From Rhizobium album (GTDB lineage: Bacteria > Pseudomonadota > Alphaproteobacteria > Rhizobiales > Rhizobiaceae): a DNA stretch of 64,000 nt. This document shows, one piece after another, positions 25,198 through 34,833 of the stretch (position 1 is its first letter; every line of letters begins with the position of its first letter). Location of the stretch: positions 62,001-126,000 of the forward strand of contig NZ_QFBC01000012.1 of the NCBI RefSeq assembly GCF_003122325.1. Reading direction: 5' to 3'. The notes beneath the pieces are model-generated. The model had not been told where the DNA came from. It did not search any database and saw only the letters and a list, made by a program, of their open reading frames with translations. The translations under genes and the position numbers were made by a program.

Positions 25198-28100
25198 ATG
25201 GGATTCTCGGAACTCTGTATCCGTCGTCCCGTCTTCGCGACGGTTCTGAGCCTGCTGATGCTGCTGGTCGGCATCGTTTCCTACGATCGCCTCAGCGTGC
25301 GTGAATATCCCAGTATCGACGAGCCGGTGGTCTCGGTCGTCACCAGCTATCCCGGCGCCTCCGCCAGCATCATCGAAAGCCAGGTGACGCAGGTCCTCGA
25401 AGGGTCGATTGCCGGCATCGAGGGCATCGATGTGCTGGAATCCAACAGCCGGGCGGAATCGAGCCGCATCACCGTGCGCTTCCGCCTCGAAATCGACCCC
25501 GCCGTTGCCGCCAGCGATGTCCGCGACCGCGTCAGCCGCGTGCGCCAGCGCCTTCCCGACGAGATCACCGAGCCGGTCATCTCCAAGGTCGAAGCCGATG
25601 CGCAGCCGGTGGTCTTCGTCGTCTTCCGCAACGACAACATGTCGCCGCTGGAGCTGACCGACTATGTCGACCGCAACATCGTCGACCGCTTCAAGAACGT
25701 CACCGGCGTGGCAGACGTGCAGATCTACGGCGAGCGGCGCTATGCCATGCGCATCTGGATCGATCGCGAACGGCTGGCCGCCCTCGGGCTGACGGTGCAG
25801 GAGATCGAAAACGCGCTGCGCTCCCAGAACGTCGAAATCCCGGCCGGCCGCCTGGAGAGCAACGATCGCGAGTTCACCGTGCTGTCGAAGACGGCGCTGA
25901 GCACGGTCAAGGAATTCGAAAACGTCATCGTCAAGCGCGACGGCGGCACGCTGGTCCGCCTGAGCGAGGTTGCCCGGGTACAACTCGGCGCCGCCGACGA
26001 ACGGCGGGCCGGCCGCTTCAACGGCGAAAGCGCCATCGTCGTCGGCATCATCAAGCAGGCAGTGGCCAATCCGCTGGATGTTTCCGCCGGCGTCAACGCC
26101 ATCCTGCCCGGCATCAACGAAAACCTGCCCGATGGCATGACCGGCGCCATCGGCAACGACAATTCCGTCTTCATCGAAAAGGCGATCGGCGGCGTCTATT
26201 CGACGATCGTCGAGGCCATCATCCTCGTGCTGATCGTCATCGTCGTCTTCCTGCGGTCGCTGCGCGCCTCGATCATCCCGATCGTCACCATCCCGATTTC
26301 GCTGATCACCACCTGCGCCATCATGTATGCGCTGGGTTTCAGTATCAACACGCTGACCCTGCTGGCCATGGTGCTGGCGATCGGGCTTGTCGTCGATGAT
26401 GCCATCGTGGTGCTGGAAAACATCTTCCGGCATATCGAAGAGGGCATGAAGCCGTTCCAGGCGGCGCTCAAGGGCACGCGCGAAATCGGCTTCGCCGTCA
26501 TTGCCATGACGCTGACGCTTGCCGCCGTCTACGCACCTGTCGCCTTCGCCGCCGGCCGCACGGGACGGCTGTTTTTGGAATTCTCGCTGACGCTGGCCGG
26601 TGCGGTCATCGTTTCCGGCTTCGTGGCGCTGACGCTGACGCCGATGATGTGTTCGCGGCTGCTGCGCCACGAGGCGAAGCCCGGACGGATCTCCTCCTTC
26701 ATCGAGCGCGGCCTGACCGGGCTGGAAAACGGCTATCGTAGCCTGCTGACCGCCTCGCTACGCATCCGCCCGCTGGTCGCCCTTCTGGCCCTGGTGGTGG
26801 CCGGCGGCAGCGTCTATTTTTACATGAAGCTGCCGCAGGAACTGGCACCGATCGAGGATCGCGGCGTCATCCGTGTCATGGGCACGGCACCGGAAGGCTC
26901 GACGCTTGCCTATACGGAGCGTTATTCGAAACAGGTCGAGGAACTGCTGAAACCGATCACCGAGGTCGACAGCATCCAGACGATTAACGGCATGCCGGAA
27001 GTCAACCGCTTCCTGGTCTTCGGCCGCCTGAAGGGGTGGGATGCCCGCGACAAGCGGCAGCAGGAACTGGTTGCCTCGATATTGCCGGAGCTCCGGCGCA
27101 TTGCCGGCGTCAATGCTTTCTCCAACAATCCGCCGTCGCTCGGCACGTCGAGCAATGCCCGGCCGATCGAATTCGTGCTGCAGAGTTCCGGCACCTATGA
27201 AGAACTCGACCAGTTGACGCGCCGGTTCCTCGACCGGATCGCCGATTATCCCGGCCTGACCAACGTCGATACCGACCTCAAGCTCAACAAGCCGGAAATG
27301 ACGATCGACATCGATCGCGAAAAGGCGTCCGATCTCGGCATCGATATTTCCGTCGTCGGCCGCACGCTGGAAACGCTGCTCGGCGGCCGCCAGGTGACCC
27401 GCTTCGAGACGGATGGCGAGCAATACGACGTCTATGTGCAGCTGGCCGCCGAAGACAGGGCCTCGCCCTCGACGCTGTCGACAATCTTCCTCAAGTCGCC
27501 GTCGGGCGAGATGGTTCAGCTTTCCAACCTCGTCACCGTCAAGGAAAGCGTCGCGCCGCAGGAGTTGCGCCGTTTCAACCAGCTGCGGGCCGTGACTGTC
27601 TCCGCCAACCTGACCCCCGGCACCTCCACCGGCGAGGCGTTGACCTTCATGGAAAATGCCGCGCGCGAGGTGCTGCCGGACAGCGTGCAGACGGATGTCT
27701 CCGGCCAGAGCCGCGAATTCCGGGCGGCGGGGCAAAGCCTTGCCATTGTCTTCGTCCTGGCGCTCGGCTTCATCTATCTCGTGCTTGCCGCCCAGTTCGA
27801 AAGTTTCCGCGATCCGCTGATCATCATGATCTCGGTGCCGCTGTCGATGACCGGCGCATTGGCCGCACTCTATTTCGCCGGCGGCTCGCTGAACGTCTAT
27901 TCGCAGATCGGCCTGGTGACGCTGGTCGGCCTGATCACCAAGCACGGCATCCTGATCGTCGAATTCGCCAACCAGCAGCAGGAGGCCGGCAATCCGCGCC
28001 TGACCGCCGTCATCGAGGCGGCGACCCTGCGCCTGCGGCCGATCCTGATGACCACCGGCGCCATGGTGCTCGGTGCCGTGCCGCTGGCGATCGCGCATGG

Positions 28101-28275
28101 AGCAGGGGCCGAAAGCCGCCAGCAGATCGGCTGGGTCATCGTCGGCGGCATGTCGCTCGGCACGATCCTGACGCTGTTCGTGGTGCCGATGGTCTATTCG
28201 CTGGTCGGGCGCAATTCGGCAAGGCACGAAGAGCCGGCAACCAACGTCGAGCGCCTGCCTGCCGCGGCCGAATGA
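25198..28275 (+). CDS. RND-family efflux pump (HAE1 type)
   Basis: This 1025-residue inner-membrane transporter has the classical layout: one span, a large periplasmic loop, six spans, a second large loop and five more spans. Recognisable parts are FSELCIRRPVFATVLSLLMLLVGIVSY at the start, the proton-relay Asp pair in LAIGLVVDDAIVVLENIFRH (about residues 395-415) and FEFSLT-like segments. The HAE1 (hydrophobe/amphiphile) family exports drugs, detergents or phenolics in exchange for protons. The ATG at 25198 follows GAGGAGCG; the longer frame starts inside the adaptor gene. No local regulator or outer-membrane factor is adjacent. Confidence 0.92.
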   Translation: MGFSELCIRRPVFATVLSLLMLLVGIVSYDRLSVREYPSIDEPVVSVVTSYPGASASIIESQVTQVLEGSIAGIEGIDVLESNSRAESSRITVRFRLEIDPAVAASDVRDRVSRVRQRLPDEITEPVISKVEADAQPVVFVVFRNDNMSPLELTDYVDRNIVDRFKNVTGVADVQIYGERRYAMRIWIDRERLAALGLTVQEIENALRSQNVEIPAGRLESNDREFTVLSKTALSTVKEFENVIVKRDGGTLVRLSEVARVQLGAADERRAGRFNGESAIVVGIIKQAVANPLDVSAGVNAILPGINENLPDGMTGAIGNDNSVFIEKAIGGVYSTIVEAIILVLIVIVVFLRSLRASIIPIVTIPISLITTCAIMYALGFSINTLTLLAMVLAIGLVVDDAIVVLENIFRHIEEGMKPFQAALKGTREIGFAVIAMTLTLAAVYAPVAFAAGRTGRLFLEFSLTLAGAVIVSGFVALTLTPMMCSRLLRHEAKPGRISSFIERGLTGLENGYRSLLTASLRIRPLVALLALVVAGGSVYFYMKLPQELAPIEDRGVIRVMGTAPEGSTLAYTERYSKQVEELLKPITEVDSIQTINGMPEVNRFLVFGRLKGWDARDKRQQELVASILPELRRIAGVNAFSNNPPSLGTSSNARPIEFVLQSSGTYEELDQLTRRFLDRIADYPGLTNVDTDLKLNKPEMTIDIDREKASDLGIDISVVGRTLETLLGGRQVTRFETDGEQYDVYVQLAAEDRASPSTLSTIFLKSPSGEMVQLSNLVTVKESVAPQELRRFNQLRAVTVSANLTPGTSTGEALTFMENAAREVLPDSVQTDVSGQSREFRAAGQSLAIVFVLALGFIYLVLAAQFESFRDPLIIMISVPLSMTGALAALYFAGGSLNVYSQIGLVTLVGLITKHGILIVEFANQQQEAGNPRLTAVIEAATLRLRPILMTTGAMVLGAVPLAIAHGAGAESRQQIGWVIVGGMSLGTILTLFVVPMVYSLVGRNSARHEEPATNVERLPAAAE

Positions 28276-28290
28276 CTGGAATGGATGCGG

Positions 28291-28689
28291 TTACCGGGCG
28301 CCGGGAACGGCGCAGGCTTCTCCGCCGCCGAACAGGCGGGAGCGGGTGAGGAAACGTTTTTCGCGGCCGTTGTCCAGCGAGAACATGCCGCCCCTGCCGG
28401 GCACGACGTCAATGATCAATTGCGTGTGTTTCCATGCCTCGAACTGGCTGCCGCTGATATAGACCGGCACGCCGCCGATCTCGCCGAGCTTCACGTCGGT
28501 CTCGCCGACGCGGAATTCGTTGGCCGGATAACACATCGGCGACGAGCCGTCGCAACAGCCGCCGGACTGGTGGAACAGAATCTCCGGATAGTCGCTGCGG
28601 ATTTCGTCGATCAGGGCGAGGGCGGCGTCGGTCGCCAGCACCCGCGGTTCGCCGTTGACAGTCGCTTCTATGTCGTCCTCCTCCGCCAT
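28291..28689 (-). CDS. DUF779 family protein, aldehyde dehydrogenase partner
   Basis: This 132-residue protein matches DUF779: it contains the conserved FHQSGGCCDGSSPMCYP (residues 40-56) with three cysteines that could hold a metal or cofactor, and GVPVYISGSQFEAWKHTQLIIDVVPGRGGMFSLDNGREKRFLTRSRLF. Members are regularly encoded beside NAD-dependent aldehyde dehydrogenases, and here the dehydrogenase gene lies 68 bases upstream in the same direction. Its molecular function is not established; a maturation or accessory role is inference from the neighbourhood. Confidence 0.85.
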   Translation of the reverse strand: MAEEDDIEATVNGEPRVLATDAALALIDEIRSDYPEILFHQSGGCCDGSSPMCYPANEFRVGETDVKLGEIGGVPVYISGSQFEAWKHTQLIIDVVPGRGGMFSLDNGREKRFLTRSRLFGGGEACAVPGAR

Positions 28690-28702
28690 GCGCCATCAAA
28701 AT

Positions 28703-28730
28703 CGCCTCTCCCCGGGGGAGGGGAGAGGCG
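28703..28730 (-). repeat. Strong stem-loop between aldehyde dehydrogenase and DUF779 genes
   Basis: An 11-bp perfect inverted repeat (CGCCTCTCCCC / GGGGAGAGGCG) with a 6-base loop sits between the two genes, 27 bases after the dehydrogenase stop. No T-run follows. It may protect the dehydrogenase mRNA end and limit expression of the second gene; it also resembles short GC-rich repeats scattered in rhizobial genomes. Confidence 0.55.
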
Positions 28731-28757
28731 GAATTGCAAAAACCACACTCTGGCGGC

Positions 28758-30266
<1,509 letters not shown>

Positions 30267-30289
30267 GTCATCCTCCCTGAGATGGATCG

Positions 30290-30303
30290 GGTTCGAGTGA
30301 ACC
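30290..30303. repeat. Short inverted repeat GGTTC-GAGT-GAACC in the dehydrogenase leader
   Basis: A perfect 5-bp inverted repeat with a 4-base loop lies 24 bases before the aldehyde dehydrogenase start. It could be a leader hairpin or a half-site arrangement for a regulator. It is too short to assign. Confidence 0.3.
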
Positions 30304-30369
30304 GATGGAGGAAATCTGCGCGTTTCCGGGGTTTGGAACCAGCACCCCGAGGCCATACCGCATTGCACA

Positions 30370-30389
30370 GTGTCGCAGGGCTGCGACAC
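30370..30389. promoter_or_regulatory. Candidate AcoR-type operator GTGTCGCAG-GG-CTGCGACAC
   Basis: A perfect 9-bp inverted repeat with a 2-base spacer lies between the regulator gene and the aldehyde dehydrogenase, about 104 bases before the latter. TGTCGCA/TGCGACA arms are known for AcoR-like activators, and the adjacent gene encodes a protein with an AcoR-like Fis-type helix-turn-helix. Spacing fits an upstream activation site. Confidence 0.7.
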
Positions 30390-30407
30390 CCCGGCTGCGC
30401 GGAAACG

Positions 30408-31364
30408 TCAATGCAGGTCGAGTTTTTTCATCTTGCGGTGCAGCGTCGCCCGGCTGATGCCGAGTGCCGCGGCGCAACGCGAAACATTGCCGTTGTTGCG
30501 CGACAGCGCCTGCAGCAGGGCCGCCCGTTCGGCTTCGATGAGGTCGGCACCCGGCGCGCGGCTTTCCTGCAGCACGTCGGCGGCCGGCAGGCCGGCGGCG
30601 ATGCGCTTGTCGTCCAGCTTCAGGGTGAGGCGCGCCGCGCGCGTGGCGCCGATCACCAGGTCGTGCCGGTCCACGGCCAGAAGTGCTGCGGCGGAATTGG
30701 CGCCGAACGGCAACATCACGAACCGCGCGCCCGGAAAGGCGCTGCGAAACACATTGAGCTCGATACGCGTGGCCGCATCGCGCACCGTCTGCGACAGGAT
30801 CGCCAGCGTCATCTCGTTGACGTCGTCCCGGCAGGTCGAGATATCGAGCGCGGCAAAGATCTGGCCGCGATGATCTCGGATCGGCGCCGTGGTGCAGCTG
30901 AGGCGGATGTTGGACGAGAAGAAATGCTGGTCGCGGAAAATGCTGACCGCGCGTTCATCCGCAAGCGCCGTGCCGATGCCGTTGGTGCCGATGCTGGCTT
31001 CGGTCCAGACCGAGCCGGTCCACAGGCCGAGCGAACGGAACTCACGGTCGTCGCCGGCAGCCCCCCGGCGCTCCAGCGCGATGCCGCTGCGATCAGTGAG
31101 CAGCAGGCAGCAACCGCCCTTGCCGAAAGTGGCGAACAGGCGATCGAGTTCATCCGTGGCGTGGGCGACGAGTTGTTCCGCCTCCTCGCGGGCCAGGCGG
31201 AATTCCTGCTCCATCAGCCGCAGCGGGACGCGCTGATCCTCCGGGGCCAGCTGGTGCATGGTCATGCACCGCCGCCATGAAGCAACGATCGGCGAACTCG
31301 CAGCGGCTGAGCTCTGCTGCGCGGAGGCATAGACATGATCCGCATGTGCAGTCTGTTCGTGCAT
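30408..31364 (-). CDS. AcoR-like regulator with GAF and Fis-type HTH but no AAA+ domain
   Basis: This 318-residue protein has the N-terminal region of AcoR/aldehyde regulators (SPIVASWRRCMTMHQLAPEDQRVP), a GAF sensor (about residues 75-215; GGCCLLLTDRSGIALERRGA, EASIGTNGIGTAL) and a C-terminal Fis-type helix (ALLQALSRNNGNVSRCAAALGISRATLHRKMKKLDLH). The central sigma-54 interacting AAA+ ATPase (GESGTGKE, GAFTGA) is entirely absent, although full AcoR proteins exceed 600 residues. There is no sign of a frameshift; the sequence passes smoothly from GAF to HTH. It therefore may act without sigma-54, as a repressor or a sigma-70 activator. The ATG follows GGAGGAGCCG. Its neighbours are aldehyde dehydrogenase and DUF779. 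Confidence 0.86.
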   Translation of the reverse strand: MHEQTAHADHVYASAQQSSAAASSPIVASWRRCMTMHQLAPEDQRVPLRLMEQEFRLAREEAEQLVAHATDELDRLFATFGKGGCCLLLTDRSGIALERRGAAGDDREFRSLGLWTGSVWTEASIGTNGIGTALADERAVSIFRDQHFFSSNIRLSCTTAPIRDHRGQIFAALDISTCRDDVNEMTLAILSQTVRDAATRIELNVFRSAFPGARFVMLPFGANSAAALLAVDRHDLVIGATRAARLTLKLDDKRIAAGLPAADVLQESRAPGADLIEAERAALLQALSRNNGNVSRCAAALGISRATLHRKMKKLDLH

Positions 31365-31449
31365 CGGCTCCTCCCAACGGAACTGAGCATATTCTTTTGC
31401 AGAATAAAGTCTCGTTTTTCAATTCGACCAATGGATGGCATGCGACGCG

Positions 31450-31531
31450 CGTAAATTTTCATGGCGCAAACTGTCGCAATCCTGAGATAGCGGCCTCCTC
31501 CAGGCCTCCGGCTCTCCGGTCGTAAATTTTC
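31450..31531. repeat. Direct repeat CGTAAATTTTC (two copies)
   Basis: The 11-base word CGTAAATTTTC occurs at 31450-31460 and 31521-31531 in the divergent region between the AcoR-like regulator and the DUF2325 gene. The 71-base spacing is close to seven helical turns. It may be a pair of regulator sites; nothing more can be said. Confidence 0.4.
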
Positions 31532-31571
31532 GACAACGGCCTTGCTCGTCCGGTGTTTGCGGACTAGCGTA

Positions 31572-31587
31572 ATATTTCATGAAATAT
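31572..31587. promoter_or_regulatory. Palindrome ATATTTCATGAAATAT before the DUF2325 gene
   Basis: A perfect 16-bp palindrome lies 17 bases upstream of the DUF2325 start codon, where a repressor would block transcription or ribosome access. I do not recognise it as a known rhizobial box (it is not FixK, Irr or Fur-like). Confidence 0.5.
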
Positions 31588-31604
31588 AACGAATGGAAAG
31601 CCCC

Positions 31605-32858
31605 ATGTCTCTTCTGGCAAGTTACAAGCACGGCCAGCCGGTATTCATGAACGCCTTGAGCCTGCCCGTCCCATCCTCCCCGGCGAGCGGTGTGCAGGAC
31701 GCCGGTCGCAACCTGCGGCGCAAGACATGGGACATATCGCCGACCTTCCATTGCTCGATCGTCGGCACCTGCCTGACGACAACAGAATTGCGTCAAGTGC
31801 TTGCCAAGCTGGATGACACCGACCTCAAGCGCGCCAGCGACCATGTGCTGCACAGCCGCGGCGTCCGGGCGGCCGGGCAACGCGACCTTGCGGGAAAGCT
31901 GCTCAACAAGGCGCTCGACCGGCGGCACGACGTGATGATCAAGCGCTTTGCCAGGCTTTCCAATCCGGACGACATCCGGCAGCTTTGGCTGGAGTGCCTG
32001 GAACGCGGCGAAATCGCCGGCGCCTATTGGGCCGTGGTCAGCCATCCGGCGACCGATCAGCCTTTGCTGCAGGAGGTTTTCGGCGAGGTGCATATGCTTT
32101 CGCATCTCGTGGGCAGTTCCAACCGGCTCGACATCGCCCGCCTGCGCACGCTGCAGGCGGAACTCGATACACAAGCGGCCAAGATCCGGCGCCAGGAGGA
32201 ACGACTCGGCCTTGCTGCCACGGAACGCGACAGTCTGCTCCAGCAGATAGAGGCCCTGGAGGCTTCGCTCATCCAGGCGCAGGCGCGCGTCGACGCGACG
32301 GAAGAACCGCGCAGCAGGCCGGATGACGCAGGCGAAACCCTGCAGACGGAAACGGCAAGGGCCGACAACGAGCGCAAGCGGGCAATGGATGCCGAGGCGC
32401 AATTGCGGGAAACCGAAAAACGCCTGCAGCTGGCAGAACGCCAGAACAGCGAAATGGAGCGTTCCATCGCCTTTCTCGAAGAGATGCTGGCGCGGGAAGC
32501 AAGCCCGGAGAAGGAGGCGTTATCCGCCGAAGAGCAGGGGATTCCGGTTCTTTACGTCGGTGGCAGGCGCAATCTCTTCGATCGCCTGCGCAGCCTCGCA
32601 TCCCGGCAGGGCGTGACCTTGCTGACCCATGACGGCGGCATCGAGGACAACAATTCGCTGCTGCCGGGCCTTGTCAGCCAGGCGAAGGCTGCGTTTTTCC
32701 CGGTCGATTGCATCAGCCATGCCGCAGCCGGCATGGTCAAGCGGCTCTGCCAGGAGCATGAAAAGCCCTTCGTGCCGCTGCGTTCGGCAAGCCTGTCCAG
32801 TTTCCTGGCCTCCGTGGCGGACACATCGCTGCTGCCCGAGAGGCTGACGGCGGTTTGA
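31605..32858 (+). CDS. DUF2325 domain protein with coiled coil
   Basis: This 417-residue cytosolic protein has an N-terminal region with a Cys-containing segment (TFHCSIVGTCLTTTELRQVLAKL), a long charged coiled coil (about residues 185-305) and a C-terminal DUF2325 domain (PVLYVGGRRNLFDRLRSLASRQGVTLLTHDGGIEDNNSLLPGLVSQAKAAFFPVDCISHAAAGMVKRLCQEHEKPFVPLRSASLSSF). The paired Cys and His residues of that domain suggest metal or redox sensing, and similar proteins are found near oxygen-related genes in proteobacteria. The start at 31605 has GGAAAG nearby; an ATG 12 bases upstream is possible. A palindrome precedes it. The function is unknown. Confidence 0.8.
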   Translation: MSLLASYKHGQPVFMNALSLPVPSSPASGVQDAGRNLRRKTWDISPTFHCSIVGTCLTTTELRQVLAKLDDTDLKRASDHVLHSRGVRAAGQRDLAGKLLNKALDRRHDVMIKRFARLSNPDDIRQLWLECLERGEIAGAYWAVVSHPATDQPLLQEVFGEVHMLSHLVGSSNRLDIARLRTLQAELDTQAAKIRRQEERLGLAATERDSLLQQIEALEASLIQAQARVDATEEPRSRPDDAGETLQTETARADNERKRAMDAEAQLRETEKRLQLAERQNSEMERSIAFLEEMLAREASPEKEALSAEEQGIPVLYVGGRRNLFDRLRSLASRQGVTLLTHDGGIEDNNSLLPGLVSQAKAAFFPVDCISHAAAGMVKRLCQEHEKPFVPLRSASLSSFLASVADTSLLPERLTAV

Positions 32859-32949
32859 ACCGTCAATATTCCCGTTCGCCCCCTGTGCAATCAAAGGCCC
32901 CGCGACTAGGTTAGCTCCGAACCCCGAGGACATGCATGGAGGAAAATAC

Positions 32950-34512
32950 ATGTCGCAGCCAAACGGTGCGGATATTCTCTGCGAAAGCCTGCTCGCCAAC
33001 GACATCGACGTCTGTTTTGCCAATCCAGGCACTTCGGAGATGCATTTCGTCGCGGCACTCGACCGCAATCCGCGTATGCGCTGCGTGCTCGGCCTGTCGG
33101 AAGGCGTGGTGACGGGGGCGGCGGACGGCTACGCCCGCATGGCGGACAAGCCGGCGGCGACACTGCTGCATCTCGGCCCCGGCCTCGCCAACGGGCTTGC
33201 CAACCTGCACAATGCCCGGCGCGCCCGCACGCCGATGGTCAACGTCGTCGGTGACCATGCCACCTATCATCTCGTGCACGATGCGCCGCTGACCAGCGAT
33301 ATCGGCAGCCTGGCGAGGCCGATGTGTGACTGGGTCGGCAAGGTTCGCAATGCCGCCACGCTTTCGGCCGATGCGGCGGAGGCCATTCGCCACGCGGTCT
33401 CGCCGCCCGGCATCAGCACGCTGATCCTGCCGGCCGACTGCGCCTGGAGCCCGGCGCCGCCGCAGGCGGTCAAGCGTGTCGAGGCCATTGCGCCGCAGCG
33501 CGTAACGGACGAGGCCGTCGCCAAAGCCGCCCGCGTGCTGCGGTCCGGCGCGAGGGTGGGGCTCTTGCTCGGCGGCCGGTCCTTGCGGCAGAAGCCGCTT
33601 GCCATTGCCGGCAGCATCGCCGCCGTCGCCGACGTGGCGCTGCTGACCGAAACCTCGAATGCCCGCATCGAGCGCGGGGCAGGGCGGGTGGCCGTCGACC
33701 GCATACCCTATCCGATAGACCTCGCCATCGAGATGCTGAAGGAATTCGATGCGCTGATCCTGGTCGGCGCCAAGGATCCGGTGGGTTTCTTCGCCTATCC
33801 CGGCAAGCCCGGCCGACTGGCGCGGGAGGATTGCCGCATCGTGACGCTCGCCACGCCGGATCAGGATCTGCCCGACGCCCTTTCGCGTCTGGCCGAAGCG
33901 GTCGGCGGCGGCACGGCGCAACGGGCCGGCATTGCCGCGCCGCACCGCGACGAAGGCACGATCCCCGACGGCACCTTGTCATCGGAGGTGATCGCCATGC
34001 TCGTCGCGCAGATGATGCCGGAAGGCAGCGTCATCTGCGACGAGGCGCTGACCTCGGCGCGATCCTTCTTCTCCCATTCGCAACATTCCGCACCGCACGA
34101 CTATCTCGCCATCACCGGCGGCGCCATCGGCATCGGCATTCCGCTGGCGACCGGCGCGGCCGTGGGCGCCCCCGGCCGCAAGGTGATCGGCCTGCAGGCG
34201 GATGGCAGCGGCATGTACACGGTGCAGGCGCTGTGGACGCAGGCACGCGAAAAACTCGACGTCGTGACCATCGTTTTTGCCAATCAGGCCTATCGCATCC
34301 TTGAAGGCGAGTTGCGCAATGTCGGCGTCGAGCAGGCCGGGCCGAATGCGCGGCGCATGCTCGAACTCAAGGACCCCGCCGTCGACTGGGTCAGCCTCGC
34401 CAAGGGGCTGGGCGTCGAGTCCGTACGGGTCGACAGCATCTCGGCCTTCCGGCACGCCTTCGATGCCTCATTGCGGCGGCCGGGACCATTCCTCATCGAG
34501 GCGATCGTCTGA
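32950..34512 (+). CDS. Thiamine diphosphate-dependent enzyme (acetolactate synthase large-subunit-like)
   Basis: This 520-residue protein has the three-domain fold of TPP enzymes. The N-terminal domain holds the catalytic Glu in GLSEGVVTGAADGYAR (near residue 52), and the C-terminal domain the TPP-magnesium motif in LQADGSGMYTVQALWTQARE (about 420-440). It resembles the IlvB-like/benzoylformate-decarboxylase-like group often annotated as acetolactate synthase but with no small subunit nearby. A decarboxylase or carboligase role on a 2-oxo acid is probable. The ATG at 32950 follows GGAGG by 7 bases. It precedes a class III aminotransferase, which may supply a related keto acid. Confidence 0.85.
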   Translation: MSQPNGADILCESLLANDIDVCFANPGTSEMHFVAALDRNPRMRCVLGLSEGVVTGAADGYARMADKPAATLLHLGPGLANGLANLHNARRARTPMVNVVGDHATYHLVHDAPLTSDIGSLARPMCDWVGKVRNAATLSADAAEAIRHAVSPPGISTLILPADCAWSPAPPQAVKRVEAIAPQRVTDEAVAKAARVLRSGARVGLLLGGRSLRQKPLAIAGSIAAVADVALLTETSNARIERGAGRVAVDRIPYPIDLAIEMLKEFDALILVGAKDPVGFFAYPGKPGRLAREDCRIVTLATPDQDLPDALSRLAEAVGGGTAQRAGIAAPHRDEGTIPDGTLSSEVIAMLVAQMMPEGSVICDEALTSARSFFSHSQHSAPHDYLAITGGAIGIGIPLATGAAVGAPGRKVIGLQADGSGMYTVQALWTQAREKLDVVTIVFANQAYRILEGELRNVGVEQAGPNARRMLELKDPAVDWVSLAKGLGVESVRVDSISAFRHAFDASLRRPGPFLIEAIV

Positions 34513-34674
34513 GAAACAGCCGACGGGATTTTCGAGAACCGGATTGTGCGATCGACGGCGGCGTTATATCGTTCCTCTCGGAACGTGTGGCCAAGCGCCG
34601 CCGCATCAAGGGGAAGACACGGCGCAACCAGCGCCGGATCTAACGACAACGCGCCGTTTCGCGAAGAAAGCACC

Positions 34675-34794
34675 ATGGAGAGAATCGTAAGGATCCGGGA
34701 TGAGTTCGTTTCCACGCCTTCGGCGCGGACGCTCCATGCCGAACTTTTACGGCTCTGCGCCCGCATCGGCTATTCGCCCCATCCCTGCCTTTGA
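34675..34794 (+). CDS. Possible small protein (39 aa)
   Basis: A short frame beginning MERIVRIRDEFVSTPSART and ending RIGYSPHPCL lies in the 320-base gap between the TPP enzyme and the aminotransferase. It has a modest ribosome site (GAAGAAAG) and codon use like its neighbours. No family is recognised and it may be chance. The rest of the gap shows no obvious gene and probably holds the aminotransferase promoter. Confidence 0.25.
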   Translation: MERIVRIRDEFVSTPSARTLHAELLRLCARIGYSPHPCL

Positions 34795-34833
34795 CCTTGT
34801 TTTCACCAAGACCAAAGACGCAAGGACACAACA

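Noticed and set aside
25153-28227. Two long minus-strand frames opposite the RND pump
   Set aside because: Shadows with low-complexity His/Asp/Arg-rich translation, opposite a certain RND gene.
30341-30355. Possible sigma-54 -24/-12 box (TGGC...TGCT on the minus strand) before aldehyde dehydrogenase
   Set aside because: The spacing between the GG and GC elements is one base short and most of the consensus is missing.
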